From positions 1 through 16,512 of the forward strand of contig JADWMI010000025.1 of NCBI GenBank assembly GCA_015767395.1: a DNA stretch of 16,512 nucleotides. The letters run 5' to 3'. Positions 1 to 7,204 of this stretch are shown piece by piece. The translations under genes were made by a program, and so were the position numbers. The notes beneath the pieces are model-generated. The model was not told the origin of the DNA. It saw nothing but the letters and a program-made list of their open reading frames with translations, and did not search any database. This DNA is from Bacteroidota bacterium (GTDB lineage: Bacteria > Bacteroidota > Bacteroidia > Flavobacteriales > Flavobacteriaceae). Numbering within the stretch: position 1 is the stretch's first letter; every line of letters begins with the position of its first letter.

Positions 1-944
1 ACCTGACCAGTAAAGTCAATTTCAATGGCTGAATTAATAGCCGTTACTTTTGGATTTTGACGAATTACAGCTGTATCATTTACATAAGCAATGTCTAGCA
101 TTTCAATTTCAGGATTGTCATCCATAAAATCGTAAAGTCTACGTGTTCCCATAGCAAATCCAGAAATTATTTTATTAGGATTCACTTTTTTCTTAGCACC
201 ATTTACAATTCCTTTTTCAACCAAGTCAACAATTCCTTCAGAGAACATTTCAGTGTGAACACCTAAATCTTTATGGTTTGTTAAATAAGTTAAAACTGCA
301 TTTGGAATACCTCCAATACCCATTTGAAGTGTAGCTCCATCATCAATAATTCCAGCAATGTTTTTACCAATTGCTTTTTCTTGTTCAGAAGGAGCAACAA
401 ATTTCATTTCATGAATTTCTTCATCAACCAAAACACAAGCATCAAAATTGTTTAAATGAACCAATGCATCTCCAAAAGTACGAGGCATTTGAGGGTTTAT
501 TTGAGCAATTACAGTTTTTCCTTGTTCAATTCCTGCAATCACAATATCAACAGAAACACCTAAAGAACAAAAACCGTGTTTGTCTGGAGGTGAAACGTTT
601 ACTAAAACAACATCTAAGTTCATGTATCCTTGGCGAAATAAACTTGGAATATCGCTTAAGAAGATAGGAATATAATCAACAGTATCACCTACCATTTTTC
701 TTACATTTCCTCCAATAAAGAAAGCACTTGTATGGAAGCTATCTCTTAATTCTGGAGCTGTATAGCCACATTCGCCCTCAGTATGTAAATGACAAATTTC
801 AACGCCTTTTAGTTCTGGGCCTCGAGCGACCATTGCTCTAATTAATGTTTGTGGTGTTGCAGAACCACCTTGTATTAATACTCTGTCTCCTGACTTAATT
901 AGTTTAACAGCATCATCGGCTGTCATAATGTTAGGTATTTTCAT
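1..944 (-). CDS. Acetyl-CoA hydrolase/CoA-transferase family protein (partial, C-terminus outside window)
   Basis: Class I CoA-transferase of the acetyl-CoA hydrolase / 4-hydroxybutyrate CoA-transferase family; it moves CoA between acyl-CoA and a carboxylate in the cytosol. The gene starts at ATG 942-944 and runs off the left edge; 314 residues are visible and I expect about 110 more. It begins MKIPNIMTADDAVKLIKSG. The motif GIGGIP lies about 25 residues before HTEMF; by alignment with the SCOT motif QSENG, Glu232 is the probable catalytic residue that forms the glutamyl-CoA thioester. The conserved block AINSAIEIDFTGQ lies at the cut end. It is the last visible gene of the methylmalonyl-CoA decarboxylase operon, 35 bases after the beta subunit. 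I infer that it exchanges CoA between succinate, propionate or acetate; acetate or butyrate specificity is equally possible from sequence. The family is certain, the substrate is not. Confidence 0.9.
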   Translation of the reverse strand, partial: MKIPNIMTADDAVKLIKSGDRVLIQGGSATPQTLIRAMVARGPELKGVEICHLHTEGECGYTAPELRDSFHTSAFFIGGNVRKMVGDTVDYIPIFLSDIPSLFRQGYMNLDVVLVNVSPPDKHGFCSLGVSVDIVIAGIEQGKTVIAQINPQMPRTFGDALVHLNNFDACVLVDEEIHEMKFVAPSEQEKAIGKNIAGIIDDGATLQMGIGGIPNAVLTYLTNHKDLGVHTEMFSEGIVDLVEKGIVNGAKKKVNPNKIISGFAMGTRRLYDFMDDNPEIEMLDIAYVNDTAVIRQNPKVTAINSAIEIDFTGQ

Positions 945-979
945 CTTCTTTTTAATTTATTCAATACTATTATTTCAAT

Positions 980-2299
980 TTATCCTAAAAAACTTAATAT
1001 GATACCCGCAGCAATTGCCGACCCAATAACACCTGAAACATTTGGTGCCATTGCGTGCATTAATAAATAATTACTTGGGTCTGATTTTAAACCTTCAGTG
1101 TGTACGACTCTGGCACTATCTGGCACTGCTGAAACACCGGCAGCCCCAATTAGTGGATTTATTCTATTATCACCTTTTAAGAACAAGTTCATGAACTTGG
1201 CAAAAAGTAATCCTCCACAAGTTGCAATTACAAATGAGATGGCTCCCAATCCGAAGATTAGCATAGAATCTTTCGTAATAAAAATATCAGCTTGTGTTGA
1301 AGCTCCTACTGTAACTCCTAATAAAATAGTTACAATGTCAATTAATTTTGTTCTAGCCGTATCAGCCAATCTTTCCGTTCTTCCCGATTCTTTTAATAAG
1401 TTTCCGAAGAATAACATTCCTAATAATGGTAATGCGCTAGGAGAGATAAATGTTGTTAAAATTAAAGCGACTACAGGGAAAATCATTTTTTCCTTTTGAG
1501 AAACCGCTCTTGGTGGTTTCATTTTAATTTTCCGATCCTCTTTATTAATTAACAACCGCATCAATGGTGGTTGAATTACCGGTACCAATGCCATATATGA
1601 ATATGCAGCTATGGCAATAGGTCCAATTAAGTTTTTTACAGTTGTTCCATCTGCTAAAATATTAACACCATTGGCTAATTTTGATGACAAGAATATCGCC
1701 GTTGGGCCATCGGCACCACCAATAATTCCAATAGCACCTGCTTCAGGTAGATTGAAACCTAAATATAAGGCTCCCATAAATGTTGCAAACACACCGATTT
1801 GTGCAGCAGCTCCTAATAACATTAACTTCGGATTTGCAATTAACGACGAGAAATCTGTCATTGCGCCAATTCCTAAGAAAATTAATGGCGGATAAATACC
1901 TTTTACGACTCCAAAATATAGGTAGTTTAATACAGATCCTGTTTCATAGATTCCTGTTTGGTTACCTGCTACAAAAGGAATGTTTCCAATAATAACACCG
2001 GCTCCAATAGGGATTAATAGTAATGGTTCGTAGTCGAATTTAATACCAAGGTATATAAAAATAATCCCGATAAAAATCATAAGTAAATTACCAGACGTGG
2101 CATTTGCAAAACCTGTGTAATTGTAAAATTGTTTGATGCCTTCAAAAGCGCCATCAAATGAGCTTGCTTGCTCAACTTGGTCGGCCTGTGCAACCGAAAT
2201 AGGAGAGGTTGTTTTATCAGATTCTGCATTTAACCCAAGTGCAGGTCTGATAAAAATAAGTAACGAAAGAACGCTAAATATTAATAATACTTTCTTCAT
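980..2299 (-). CDS. mmdB: Sodium ion-translocating decarboxylase, beta subunit
   Basis: Integral membrane subunit (OadB/MmdB/GcdB family, 439 residues) that decarboxylates carboxybiotin and couples this to sodium export across the inner membrane. Many hydrophobic helices are visible. The family signatures are present: GGADGPTAIF at 194-203, whose Asp197 matches the essential Asp203 of Klebsiella OadB, and MHAMAPNVSGVIGSA at 414-428, whose Asn420 and Ser427 match Asn373 and Ser382. The first 22 residues look like a signal peptide or extra membrane helix, followed by a polar stretch to about residue 55, before the usual family start. The gene lies 44 bases after the biotin carrier gene. The subunit type is certain. 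That the substrate is methylmalonyl-CoA rather than oxaloacetate or glutaconyl-CoA is inferred from the epimerase and the acyl-CoA-type alpha subunit in the same operon. Confidence 0.95.
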   Translation of the reverse strand: MKKVLLIFSVLSLLIFIRPALGLNAESDKTTSPISVAQADQVEQASSFDGAFEGIKQFYNYTGFANATSGNLLMIFIGIIFIYLGIKFDYEPLLLIPIGAGVIIGNIPFVAGNQTGIYETGSVLNYLYFGVVKGIYPPLIFLGIGAMTDFSSLIANPKLMLLGAAAQIGVFATFMGALYLGFNLPEAGAIGIIGGADGPTAIFLSSKLANGVNILADGTTVKNLIGPIAIAAYSYMALVPVIQPPLMRLLINKEDRKIKMKPPRAVSQKEKMIFPVVALILTTFISPSALPLLGMLFFGNLLKESGRTERLADTARTKLIDIVTILLGVTVGASTQADIFITKDSMLIFGLGAISFVIATCGGLLFAKFMNLFLKGDNRINPLIGAAGVSAVPDSARVVHTEGLKSDPSNYLLMHAMAPNVSGVIGSAIAAGIILSFLG

Positions 2300-2343
2300 T
2301 TTTTTCTTTTTTATTTGTCTTCAAATTGAAAACTGAAAAATTC

Positions 2344-2763
2344 TTATCCTAATTCAATCATTACTTCGTCTTGTAATACTTGTTGTCCAACACTAATTTT
2401 CATAGCTGTAATTGTTCCAGCTTTTTCACAAACAATATTGTTTTCCATTTTCATAGCTTCTAAAACCAACATTCTGTCACCAACTTTTAAAACATCACCA
2501 ATTTTTACATCGATAGACATTACGACTCCTGGAATAGGCGCAACAATTTTTGTTTTTGATGATTTTGGATTCACCTTTAAAGGTTCAGCAGGTCTTTTTG
2601 ATGCTGCACGTACCAATGTAGGAGTCTTCGTTTTTTTAATTTCCTGTTTCATTACTACGGCATAGGAAGTACCGTTTACTTCAAGGTTAATAATATTATC
2701 TTCGTGGGACTTTATATTAACGGAATAGCCGTTTTCGTTTATTTTGAATTTATAATTTTTCAT
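2344..2763 (-). CDS. Biotin carboxyl carrier subunit of methylmalonyl-CoA decarboxylase
   Basis: A 139-residue biotin/lipoyl-attachment protein that carries the carboxyl group from the alpha to the beta subunit. The C-terminal biotinyl domain (about 70-139) has APIPG at 75-79 and the biotinylation motif EAMKM at 102-106, so Lys105 is the expected biotin site. The first 40 residues form a small beta-rich region like that of other stand-alone decarboxylase carriers. It is joined to the biotinyl domain by a Lys/Pro-rich linker (about 42-70), typical of a mobile swinging arm. It starts at ATG 2761-2763, three bases after the OadG-like gene ends, so the two are probably translated together. A biotin carrier for acetyl-CoA or propionyl-CoA carboxylase would look similar, but the neighbours and the absence of a biotin carboxylase gene favour the decarboxylase. 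Confidence 0.9.
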   Translation of the reverse strand: MKNYKFKINENGYSVNIKSHEDNIINLEVNGTSYAVVMKQEIKKTKTPTLVRAASKRPAEPLKVNPKSSKTKIVAPIPGVVMSIDVKIGDVLKVGDRMLVLEAMKMENNIVCEKAGTITAMKISVGQQVLQDEVMIELG

Positions 2764-2766
2764 ATC

Positions 2767-3126
2767 TTATAATCTATTTTGAGTTCCATAGATTTTAGAA
2801 CTCCAAGGTGAATATGGCTTTTTTACTTGTTTAATTGTTAAAATTGCACTTTCGTGATCATGTTGTTGATCTAAATACATGTGTACTGCTGCGCCAATAG
2901 CTGCGGCAATTTCACCAGTAAAAGCTTTATCAGCTTCAACCTTAAATTCTGATATCTTTTTATCCTTTCTTTTTGTAATGATTTTATATATATAAAGCAT
3001 TACTGGTAGTCCGAATTTAAAAAACAATGAAAGTGTTAAAAGCGAGCAAAAAACGATTAACAATCCGGAAATCAAGATAACGTATCCTTCGCTAATTTGA
3101 TCTGTAATTAGTGGAATAAAACTCAT
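2767..3126 (-). CDS. OadG-family (gamma/delta) membrane-anchor subunit
   Basis: A 119-residue small subunit of the sodium-pumping decarboxylase. It has one strong membrane helix at about residues 15-45, a basic stretch (KIITKRKDKK) just after it on the presumed cytoplasmic side, and a soluble C-terminal part. The C-terminal end has KKPYSPWSSKIYG, a signature I recognise from Bacteroidota OadG/MmdD-like proteins, preceded by EIAAAIGAAVHMYLD. The family role is to hold the peripheral alpha subunit and carrier on the membrane beta subunit. It is longer than Klebsiella OadG. Its ATG shares one base with the stop of the alpha-subunit gene (TAATG), so translational coupling is likely. Confidence in the family is high; its detailed role is taken from homologues. 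Confidence 0.85.
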   Translation of the reverse strand: MSFIPLITDQISEGYVILISGLLIVFCSLLTLSLFFKFGLPVMLYIYKIITKRKDKKISEFKVEADKAFTGEIAAAIGAAVHMYLDQQHDHESAILTIKQVKKPYSPWSSKIYGTQNRL

Positions 3127-4685
3127 TATAGTGGAATGTTTGAATGTTTCTTAGGTGGATTCACTTCTTTCTTATTTTGAAGTAATTGTAACGCTCTAAT
3201 AATTCTAAAACGTGTGTTTCTAGGTTCAATTACATCATCAATAAATCCGTATTTTGCAGCCTCATATGGGTTTGCAAATTTCTGAGTGTACTCTTCTTCT
3301 TTTTTGTCGATGTATTCTTGTTTTTCTTCAGCATCTTCAATTTTTCGAATATTAGAACCTTCTAAAACTTCAACAGCTCCTTTAGCCCCCATTACAGCAA
3401 TTTCTGCTGTTGGCCAAGCGTAGTTTACATCACCACGCAATTGTTTACAACTCATTACATCATGCGCTCCTCCGTAAGATTTACGAAGTGTAATGGTTAC
3501 TTTTGGTACGGTTGCTTCACCATAAGCAAATAACAATTTAGCACCATGTAATATAATTCCTCCATATTCTTGTCCAGTTCCTGGTAAGAACCCTGGCACA
3601 TCAACCAAGGTTACAATTGGAATGTTGAAGGCATCACAAAAACGAACAAAACGAGCCGCTTTTCTTGAAGCTTCAATATCTAAAACACCTGCATAATATT
3701 TAGGTTGATTGGCAACAATTCCAACTGGATGACCATTAAATCTTGCAAAACCAACACAAATATTTCTTGCGTAGTTTCTGTGTACTTCAGTAAATTCGCC
3801 ATTGTCAGTTAAAATTGAAATAACATCAACAATATCATAAGGTTGATTGGCATTTTCTGGAATAATATCATTCAAAGCATCTTCCAATCTATCAATAGGG
3901 TCGTTACAAGTAATAACCGGTGCTTCTTCTAAATTGTTTGAAGGTAAATAACTTAGTAGTTTACGAACCAATAATAAGTTTTCCTCATCGCTTTCAGCTA
4001 AGAAATGCGATACACCTGATCTTGTAGAGTGAATCTTTGCACCACCTAATTCTTCAGTAGTTACAACCTCTCCAGTTACTGTTTGTACAACTTTAGGACC
4101 TGTTACAAACATATAGCTTGTTTTATCGGTCATAATTGTAAAGTCAGTTAATGCAGGAGAGTAAACTGCTCCACCAGCACAAGGACCTAAAATGGAAGAA
4201 ATTTGAGGAATAACACCTGATGCCATAATATTTCTTTGGAAGATCTCCGCATAACCAGCTAAAGATCTAACGCCTTCCTGGATACGAGCGCCACCACTAT
4301 CATTTAATCCGATAACTGGAACGCCAATTTTCATTGCCATATCCATTACCTTACATATTTTTAAAGCATATGTCTCAGATAAAGAACCTCCAAATACAGT
4401 GAAATCTTGTGCGAATATGTAAACAATTCTACCATCAATTGTTCCGTGCCCGGTTACAACTCCGTCAGAAAGATAAATTTGTTTATCCAGTCCAAAAGAT
4501 TTTGTTCTGTGCGTAACAAACATATCAAACTCTTCAAAGCTATCTTCATCTAATAAAATATCGATTCGTTCTCGAGCTGTTAATTTCCCCTTGGCGTGTT
4601 GTGATTCAATACGTTTTTCACCACCACCTAGTTTTGCTTTAGCTCTTTTCTCAATAAGCTCATTAATTTTATCCTGATTTGCCAT
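3126..4685 (-). CDS. mmdA: Acyl-CoA carboxyltransferase, alpha subunit of methylmalonyl-CoA decarboxylase
   Basis: A 519-residue carboxyltransferase of the propionyl-CoA carboxylase beta / MmdA family. It moves the carboxyl group of methylmalonyl-CoA to biotin, giving propionyl-CoA. The two crotonase-like halves are complete. The N-terminal half has [10 protein letters not shown] (129-138) and [13 protein letters not shown] (167-179), which form an acyl-CoA oxyanion hole. The C-terminal half has [15 protein letters not shown] (362-376) and GGAHDVM (405-411) for biotin binding. Length fits the family. It starts at ATG 4683-4685, 51 bases after the epimerase gene, and overlaps the OadG-like gene by one base. 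The same family also acts in ATP-dependent propionyl-CoA carboxylase, but here the linked beta and OadG subunits point to the sodium-pump decarboxylase. Whether it runs towards decarboxylation in the cell is inferred. Confidence 0.93.
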   Translation of the reverse strand: MANQDKINELIEKRAKAKLGGGEKRIESQHAKGKLTARERIDILLDEDSFEEFDMFVTHRTKSFGLDKQIYLSDGVVTGHGTIDGRIVYIFAQDFTVFGGSLSETYALKICKVMDMAMKIGVPVIGLNDSGGARIQEGVRSLAGYAEIFQRNIMASGVIPQISSILGPCAGGAVYSPALTDFTIMTDKTSYMFVTGPKVVQTVTGEVVTTEELGGAKIHSTRSGVSHFLAESDEENLLLVRKLLSYLPSNNLEEAPVITCNDPIDRLEDALNDIIPENANQPYDIVDVISILTDNGEFTEVHRNYARNICVGFARFNGHPVGIVANQPKYYAGVLDIEASRKAARFVRFCDAFNIPIVTLVDVPGFLPGTGQEYGGIILHGAKLLFAYGEATVPKVTITLRKSYGGAHDVMSCKQLRGDVNYAWPTAEIAVMGAKGAVEVLEGSNIRKIEDAEEKQEYIDKKEEEYTQKFANPYEAAKYGFIDDVIEPRNTRFRIIRALQLLQNKKEVNPPKKHSNIPL

Positions 4686-4736
4686 AATAATTATGTAATT
4701 TCTTATCTGATTTTTATACTGAGATTTTAATGTTAA

Positions 4737-5138
4737 TTATTTTGAACAAAGTTCAGTAAGTACTCCATTTGTTGATTTTGGATGCAAGAAACCAATATTT
4801 AAACCTTCGGCACCTTTTCTGGATACTTTGTCTACCAATTTAACACCGCGTTCTTCAGCAGTTTTTAATGCTTCAGATGCATTTGGCACTGCGAAAGCAA
4901 TGTGATGTATGCCTTGACCTTTCTTTTCAATAAATTTACCAATTGGGCCATCGGGAGAAGTGCTTTCCAATAATTCAATTTTTGTATCACCTACCAAAAA
5001 AAAGGCTGTTTTCACTTTCTGATCAACAACCTCTTCAATACTGTAGCATTTCATTCCAAGTACTTCTTCGTAGTATTTTATTGATTCTTCTAAATTGTTT
5101 ACTGCTATTCCGATGTGTTCAATATGTGAAATATTCAT
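4737..5138 (-). CDS. mce: Methylmalonyl-CoA epimerase
   Basis: A 133-residue metal-dependent enzyme of the vicinal-oxygen-chelate (glyoxalase) fold. It interconverts the (R) and (S) forms of methylmalonyl-CoA, linking methylmalonyl-CoA mutase to the decarboxylase. Two beta-alpha-beta-beta-beta modules are visible: one starts with IEHIGIAVNNLEESIKYYE (His8, first metal ligand), the second with GQGIHHIAFAV (about 75-85, His78/His79 region). GVLTELC near the end supplies Glu129, matching the last ligand of the Propionibacterium enzyme. FLHPKSTNG (117-125) is also typical of epimerases rather than of glyoxalase I. It is the first gene of the operon, with the 355-base gene-free region upstream. 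Start at ATG 5136-5138. The function is well supported by sequence and neighbours together. Confidence 0.95.
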   Translation of the reverse strand: MNISHIEHIGIAVNNLEESIKYYEEVLGMKCYSIEEVVDQKVKTAFFLVGDTKIELLESTSPDGPIGKFIEKKGQGIHHIAFAVPNASEALKTAEERGVKLVDKVSRKGAEGLNIGFLHPKSTNGVLTELCSK

Positions 5139-5227
5139 AATAAGTATGTTTTTATTTATTTTAATTAAATTAAATCTTGTTTTTTTAGATAAAATTTGTA
5201 TTATATCTAATAATCAAGATTGTACTA

Positions 5228-5235
5228 CAAAATTA
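5228..5235 (-). promoter_or_regulatory. Candidate -7 box for the mce-mmd operon
   Basis: On the minus strand this reads TAATTTTG, an exact match to the Bacteroidota TAnnTTTG consensus. It would give a leader of roughly 85 bases before the epimerase ATG. No TTG is found at the usual 17-23 base distance upstream, so the call is weak. Confidence 0.3.
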
Positions 5236-5444
5236 TTGCTTTGAATAACGGGTTATAGTGATAATTATCATATTTCACTTTAATCTGCGAAATCGTTATA
5301 GTTATTTTACCTTTATTTATATCAAAAACATAAGGGGATTTTTGCTTTGAAAAATAAGTAAGAACTAGTTAAATCGCATATTTTTAAAATAATTAATATT
5401 GGGTAGTGAATTGGAGTTTAAATATTCACAATTAACCCGTTAGG

Positions 5445-5468
5445 ATTTATTTTTTTTGAAAAATAAAT
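5445..5468 (-). terminator. Possible weak terminator after the threonine dehydrogenase gene
   Basis: A perfect 10-bp inverted repeat (ATTTATTTTT and its complement) with a 4-base loop, lying about 25 bases past the stop of the minus-strand gene ending at 5494. The stem contains only A-T pairs, so it may be chance in this AT-rich stretch rather than a real terminator. Confidence 0.3.
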
Positions 5469-5493
5469 TTAAATATACGAGTTTTTATGTTAA

Positions 5494-6444
5494 TCAAGCG
5501 TATTTGGTTTGCAAATTATGAAGCATGATTTCACTAGTTTTCTCTAAATCAAAATTATTTTTCCAACCCCAATCTTTTCTAGCACAGTTATCATCAATAC
5601 TTTTGGGCCAGCTATCGGCAATTTGTTGTCTGAAATCGGAATGATAATAAATTTTAAAACTCGGAATCTTTTTTTTTATTTCTGTGGCAATATCTTCCGG
5701 AGTAAAACTCATTGCTGCCAAATTGTACGATGAACGAATTTTAATAGTCGATGGATTGGCATCCATAATTTTTATGGTTGCTTCAATTGCATCGTCCATA
5801 TACATCATTGGCAATTTGGTTTCCTTATTTAAAAAAGAAGTATAATTACCTTTTAAAAGCGCATTGTGGAAAATTTCTATGGCGTAATCTGTTGTGCCTC
5901 CTCCTGGTTCTGTTTTCCAGCTTATAATTCCAGGATATCGAATGCTTCTTACATCAACACCATATTTTTGATGGTAATATTCGCACCAACGTTCGCCTGT
6001 TTGTTTGCTTATTCCATAAACAGTTGTAGGTTCCATTACTGTTTTTTGAGGGGTGTTTTCTTTAGGAGTAGTTGGTCCAAATACAGCAATTGAACTAGGC
6101 CAAAAAACTTTCTTAATTTTACCTTCTTTTGCTAAATTAAGTACGTTAAAAAGGGAGTTTATATTTAAATCCCATGCTTTTTCTGGGAATTTTTCACCAG
6201 TTGCGGAAAGCATTGCCGCCATTAAATATACTTCGTTGATATGGTGTTTTACAATAATTTTTAAAATAGAATGATAGTCTATAGCATTGATAAATTCAAA
6301 AGGACCGGATTTCATTAATTCATTATTACCTTCTCTTATATCTGAGGCAACAACAGTATTTTTATCGTTAATTTCTCGTAGTTTTAACGTTAATTCTGTG
6401 CCAATTTGACCACAAGCACCAATAATTAATATGCTTTTTTTCAT
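5494..6444 (-). CDS. L-threonine 3-dehydrogenase, short-chain dehydrogenase (UDP-galactose epimerase-like) type
   Basis: A 316-residue extended SDR protein that resembles the NAD-dependent L-threonine 3-dehydrogenases of Flavobacterium and Cytophaga. These oxidise threonine to 2-amino-3-oxobutyrate, which a CoA ligase then splits to glycine and acetyl-CoA. The Rossmann NAD motif is GACGQIG (9-15), with Asp35 at the end of the second strand in VVASDIRE. The catalytic YxxxK is Y143-GIS-K147, with PSS (116-118) ahead of it. RYPGIISWKTEPGGGTTDYA (169-188) is typical of this threonine dehydrogenase subgroup and separates it from sugar epimerases. It starts at ATG 6442-6444. No 2-amino-3-ketobutyrate CoA ligase lies next to it, so it appears to be a single-gene unit. 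Another NAD-dependent epimerase/dehydratase activity is a lesser possibility. Confidence 0.9.
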   Translation of the reverse strand: MKKSILIIGACGQIGTELTLKLREINDKNTVVASDIREGNNELMKSGPFEFINAIDYHSILKIIVKHHINEVYLMAAMLSATGEKFPEKAWDLNINSLFNVLNLAKEGKIKKVFWPSSIAVFGPTTPKENTPQKTVMEPTTVYGISKQTGERWCEYYHQKYGVDVRSIRYPGIISWKTEPGGGTTDYAIEIFHNALLKGNYTSFLNKETKLPMMYMDDAIEATIKIMDANPSTIKIRSSYNLAAMSFTPEDIATEIKKKIPSFKIYYHSDFRQQIADSWPKSIDDNCARKDWGWKNNFDLEKTSEIMLHNLQTKYA

Positions 6445-6471
6445 TTTATGAACTCAACTTTATTCCTATTT

Positions 6472-6479
6472 CAAATATA
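6472..6479 (-). promoter_or_regulatory. Candidate -7 box for the threonine dehydrogenase gene
   Basis: The minus strand reads TATATTTG, an exact TAnnTTTG match, 27 bases before the ATG at 6444. The nearest upstream TTG (6495-6497, minus) is only 15 bases away, shorter than usual, so only the -7 box is well supported. Confidence 0.45.
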
Positions 6480-6532
6480 CTGAATTAAAATTTTCAAATA
6501 TTATTAATATGTTTTTATCAAATTACTATTTT

Positions 6533-6566
6533 TTGCATAAATCAATATTTAAATTATGTATTTTTG
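6533..6566 (+). promoter_or_regulatory. Promoter of the two-gene lipoprotein operon
   Basis: TTG at 6533-6535, a 23-base spacer, then TATTTTTG at 6559-6566: a complete Bacteroidota promoter. Transcription should start near 6572-6575. This places the TTG codon at 6564 inside the promoter and so favours the ATG at 6585 as the start of the next gene. Confidence 0.7.
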
Positions 6567-6584
6567 AAAATCATAAGATTGAAA

Positions 6585-7202
6585 ATGAAGACTATTTATC
6601 CTTTTTTATTCCTTGCTATATTGTTGGCTTTTTCTTGTACAAGAACAAAAAGAACGCAGGCAAATGAAAGTACAATTGATTCGTTGGCGTTAAATTCGAA
6701 ACGAATTACAAATACATTGGGTGAAATGCTTATTCCATCCGCAAAAGATTCGTTGTCTCTATGGAAAGAGTATAATGATGTTGACGAATTTATTATTACC
6801 TATTATAATATTTCTATTTCGGAAGCCTTAAATAACGCAAAAGAGTTGGAGAGTTTGGTGAAATTGATGAAGGATTCTATAAGAGTTGAAGATTTAAAAA
6901 AAGCCAATGTAAAGGCTCGTTTTAATGTATTGCACAATGAAACATTACGTTTGGTAGATATGGCCAGTATTCCATCTATTTCTGATGAAGAAGTGGATAA
7001 AGAAGTTACACAAATATTGGAGATATATTCAGCGGTAAACGCGAAAATTAATACTATTTACAAGGCCAAAGAACTTCAAAATGCTTTAGAAATAGATACA
7101 GAAACACCTGTTGAGTTAGAGGAGGATGGATTAAGTAAAGGGAATAGGAATAGCAATAGCAATAGGAATATATCAAAAGGAAAGATTGGTAAAAAACAAT
7201 AA
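6585..7202 (+). CDS. Hypothetical lipoprotein, helical, family not recognised
   Basis: A 205-residue protein I do not recognise. It starts with a lipoprotein signal peptide: two charged or polar residues, a hydrophobic stretch and the lipobox AFSC, giving a lipidated Cys18. The start chosen is ATG 6585, because an upstream in-frame TTG at 6564 lies within the promoter. Residues about 30-165 are rich in charged and aliphatic residues and appear almost wholly helical, suggesting a periplasmic helical bundle or coiled coil. The tail after about residue 170 is acidic (VELEED), then low-complexity Asn/Ser/Arg encoded by a hexanucleotide repeat, and ends in Lys-rich residues. The next gene follows after two bases, so both lipoproteins are probably made from one mRNA. 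Envelope location is well supported; no function is proposed. Confidence 0.8.
   Translation: MKTIYPFLFLAILLAFSCTRTKRTQANESTIDSLALNSKRITNTLGEMLIPSAKDSLSLWKEYNDVDEFIITYYNISISEALNNAKELESLVKLMKDSIRVEDLKKANVKARFNVLHNETLRLVDMASIPSISDEEVDKEVTQILEIYSAVNAKINTIYKAKELQNALEIDTETPVELEEDGLSKGNRNSNSNRNISKGKIGKKQ
7141..7170 (+). repeat. Hexanucleotide repeat inside the hypothetical lipoprotein gene
   Basis: Five head-to-tail six-base units, GGAATA, GGAATA, GCAATA, GCAATA, GGAATA, encode alternating Asn and Arg/Ser. Because the unit is a multiple of three, gain or loss of copies would change tail length without shifting the frame. Confidence 0.8.
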
Positions 7203-7204
7203 AG

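Larger units (their letters stand above)
5139..5493. other. Gene-free region between the threonine dehydrogenase gene and the decarboxylase operon
   Basis: About 355 very AT-rich bases with no credible coding frame, tRNA or known RNA family. It should contain the promoter and leader of the minus-strand operon starting at 5138 and the terminator of the gene ending at 5494. The sites I can point to, all weak, are a TAATTTTG box at 5228-5235 (minus), a 7-bp inverted repeat at 5185-5210, and an AT-only hairpin at 5445-5468. Confidence 0.8.

Noticed and set aside
371..667. Open plus-strand frame of 98 codons
   Set aside because: It is antisense to the CoA-transferase gene, whose translation is strongly conserved; the plus-strand product is low-complexity and matches no family.
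1098..1895. Open plus-strand frames opposite the sodium-pump beta subunit
   Set aside because: Shadow frames; their products are Ala/Pro/Ile-rich mirror images of membrane-helix codons, with no start context.
5246..5442. TAACGGGTTA at 5246-5255 and its reverse complement at 5433-5442
   Set aside because: A 10-bp pair separated by 177 bases with no other symmetry; likely chance, and too far apart for a simple operator or hairpin.
5139..5493. Small RNA, riboswitch or tRNA in the long gene-free region
   Set aside because: No cloverleaf, no recognisable riboswitch core and no G-C-rich stem was found in this AT-rich stretch.
6564..6584. Upstream TTG start for the helical lipoprotein
   Set aside because: The codon lies in the promoter -7 box, and the extra seven residues would put charged residues before the signal peptide; ATG 6585 fits better.
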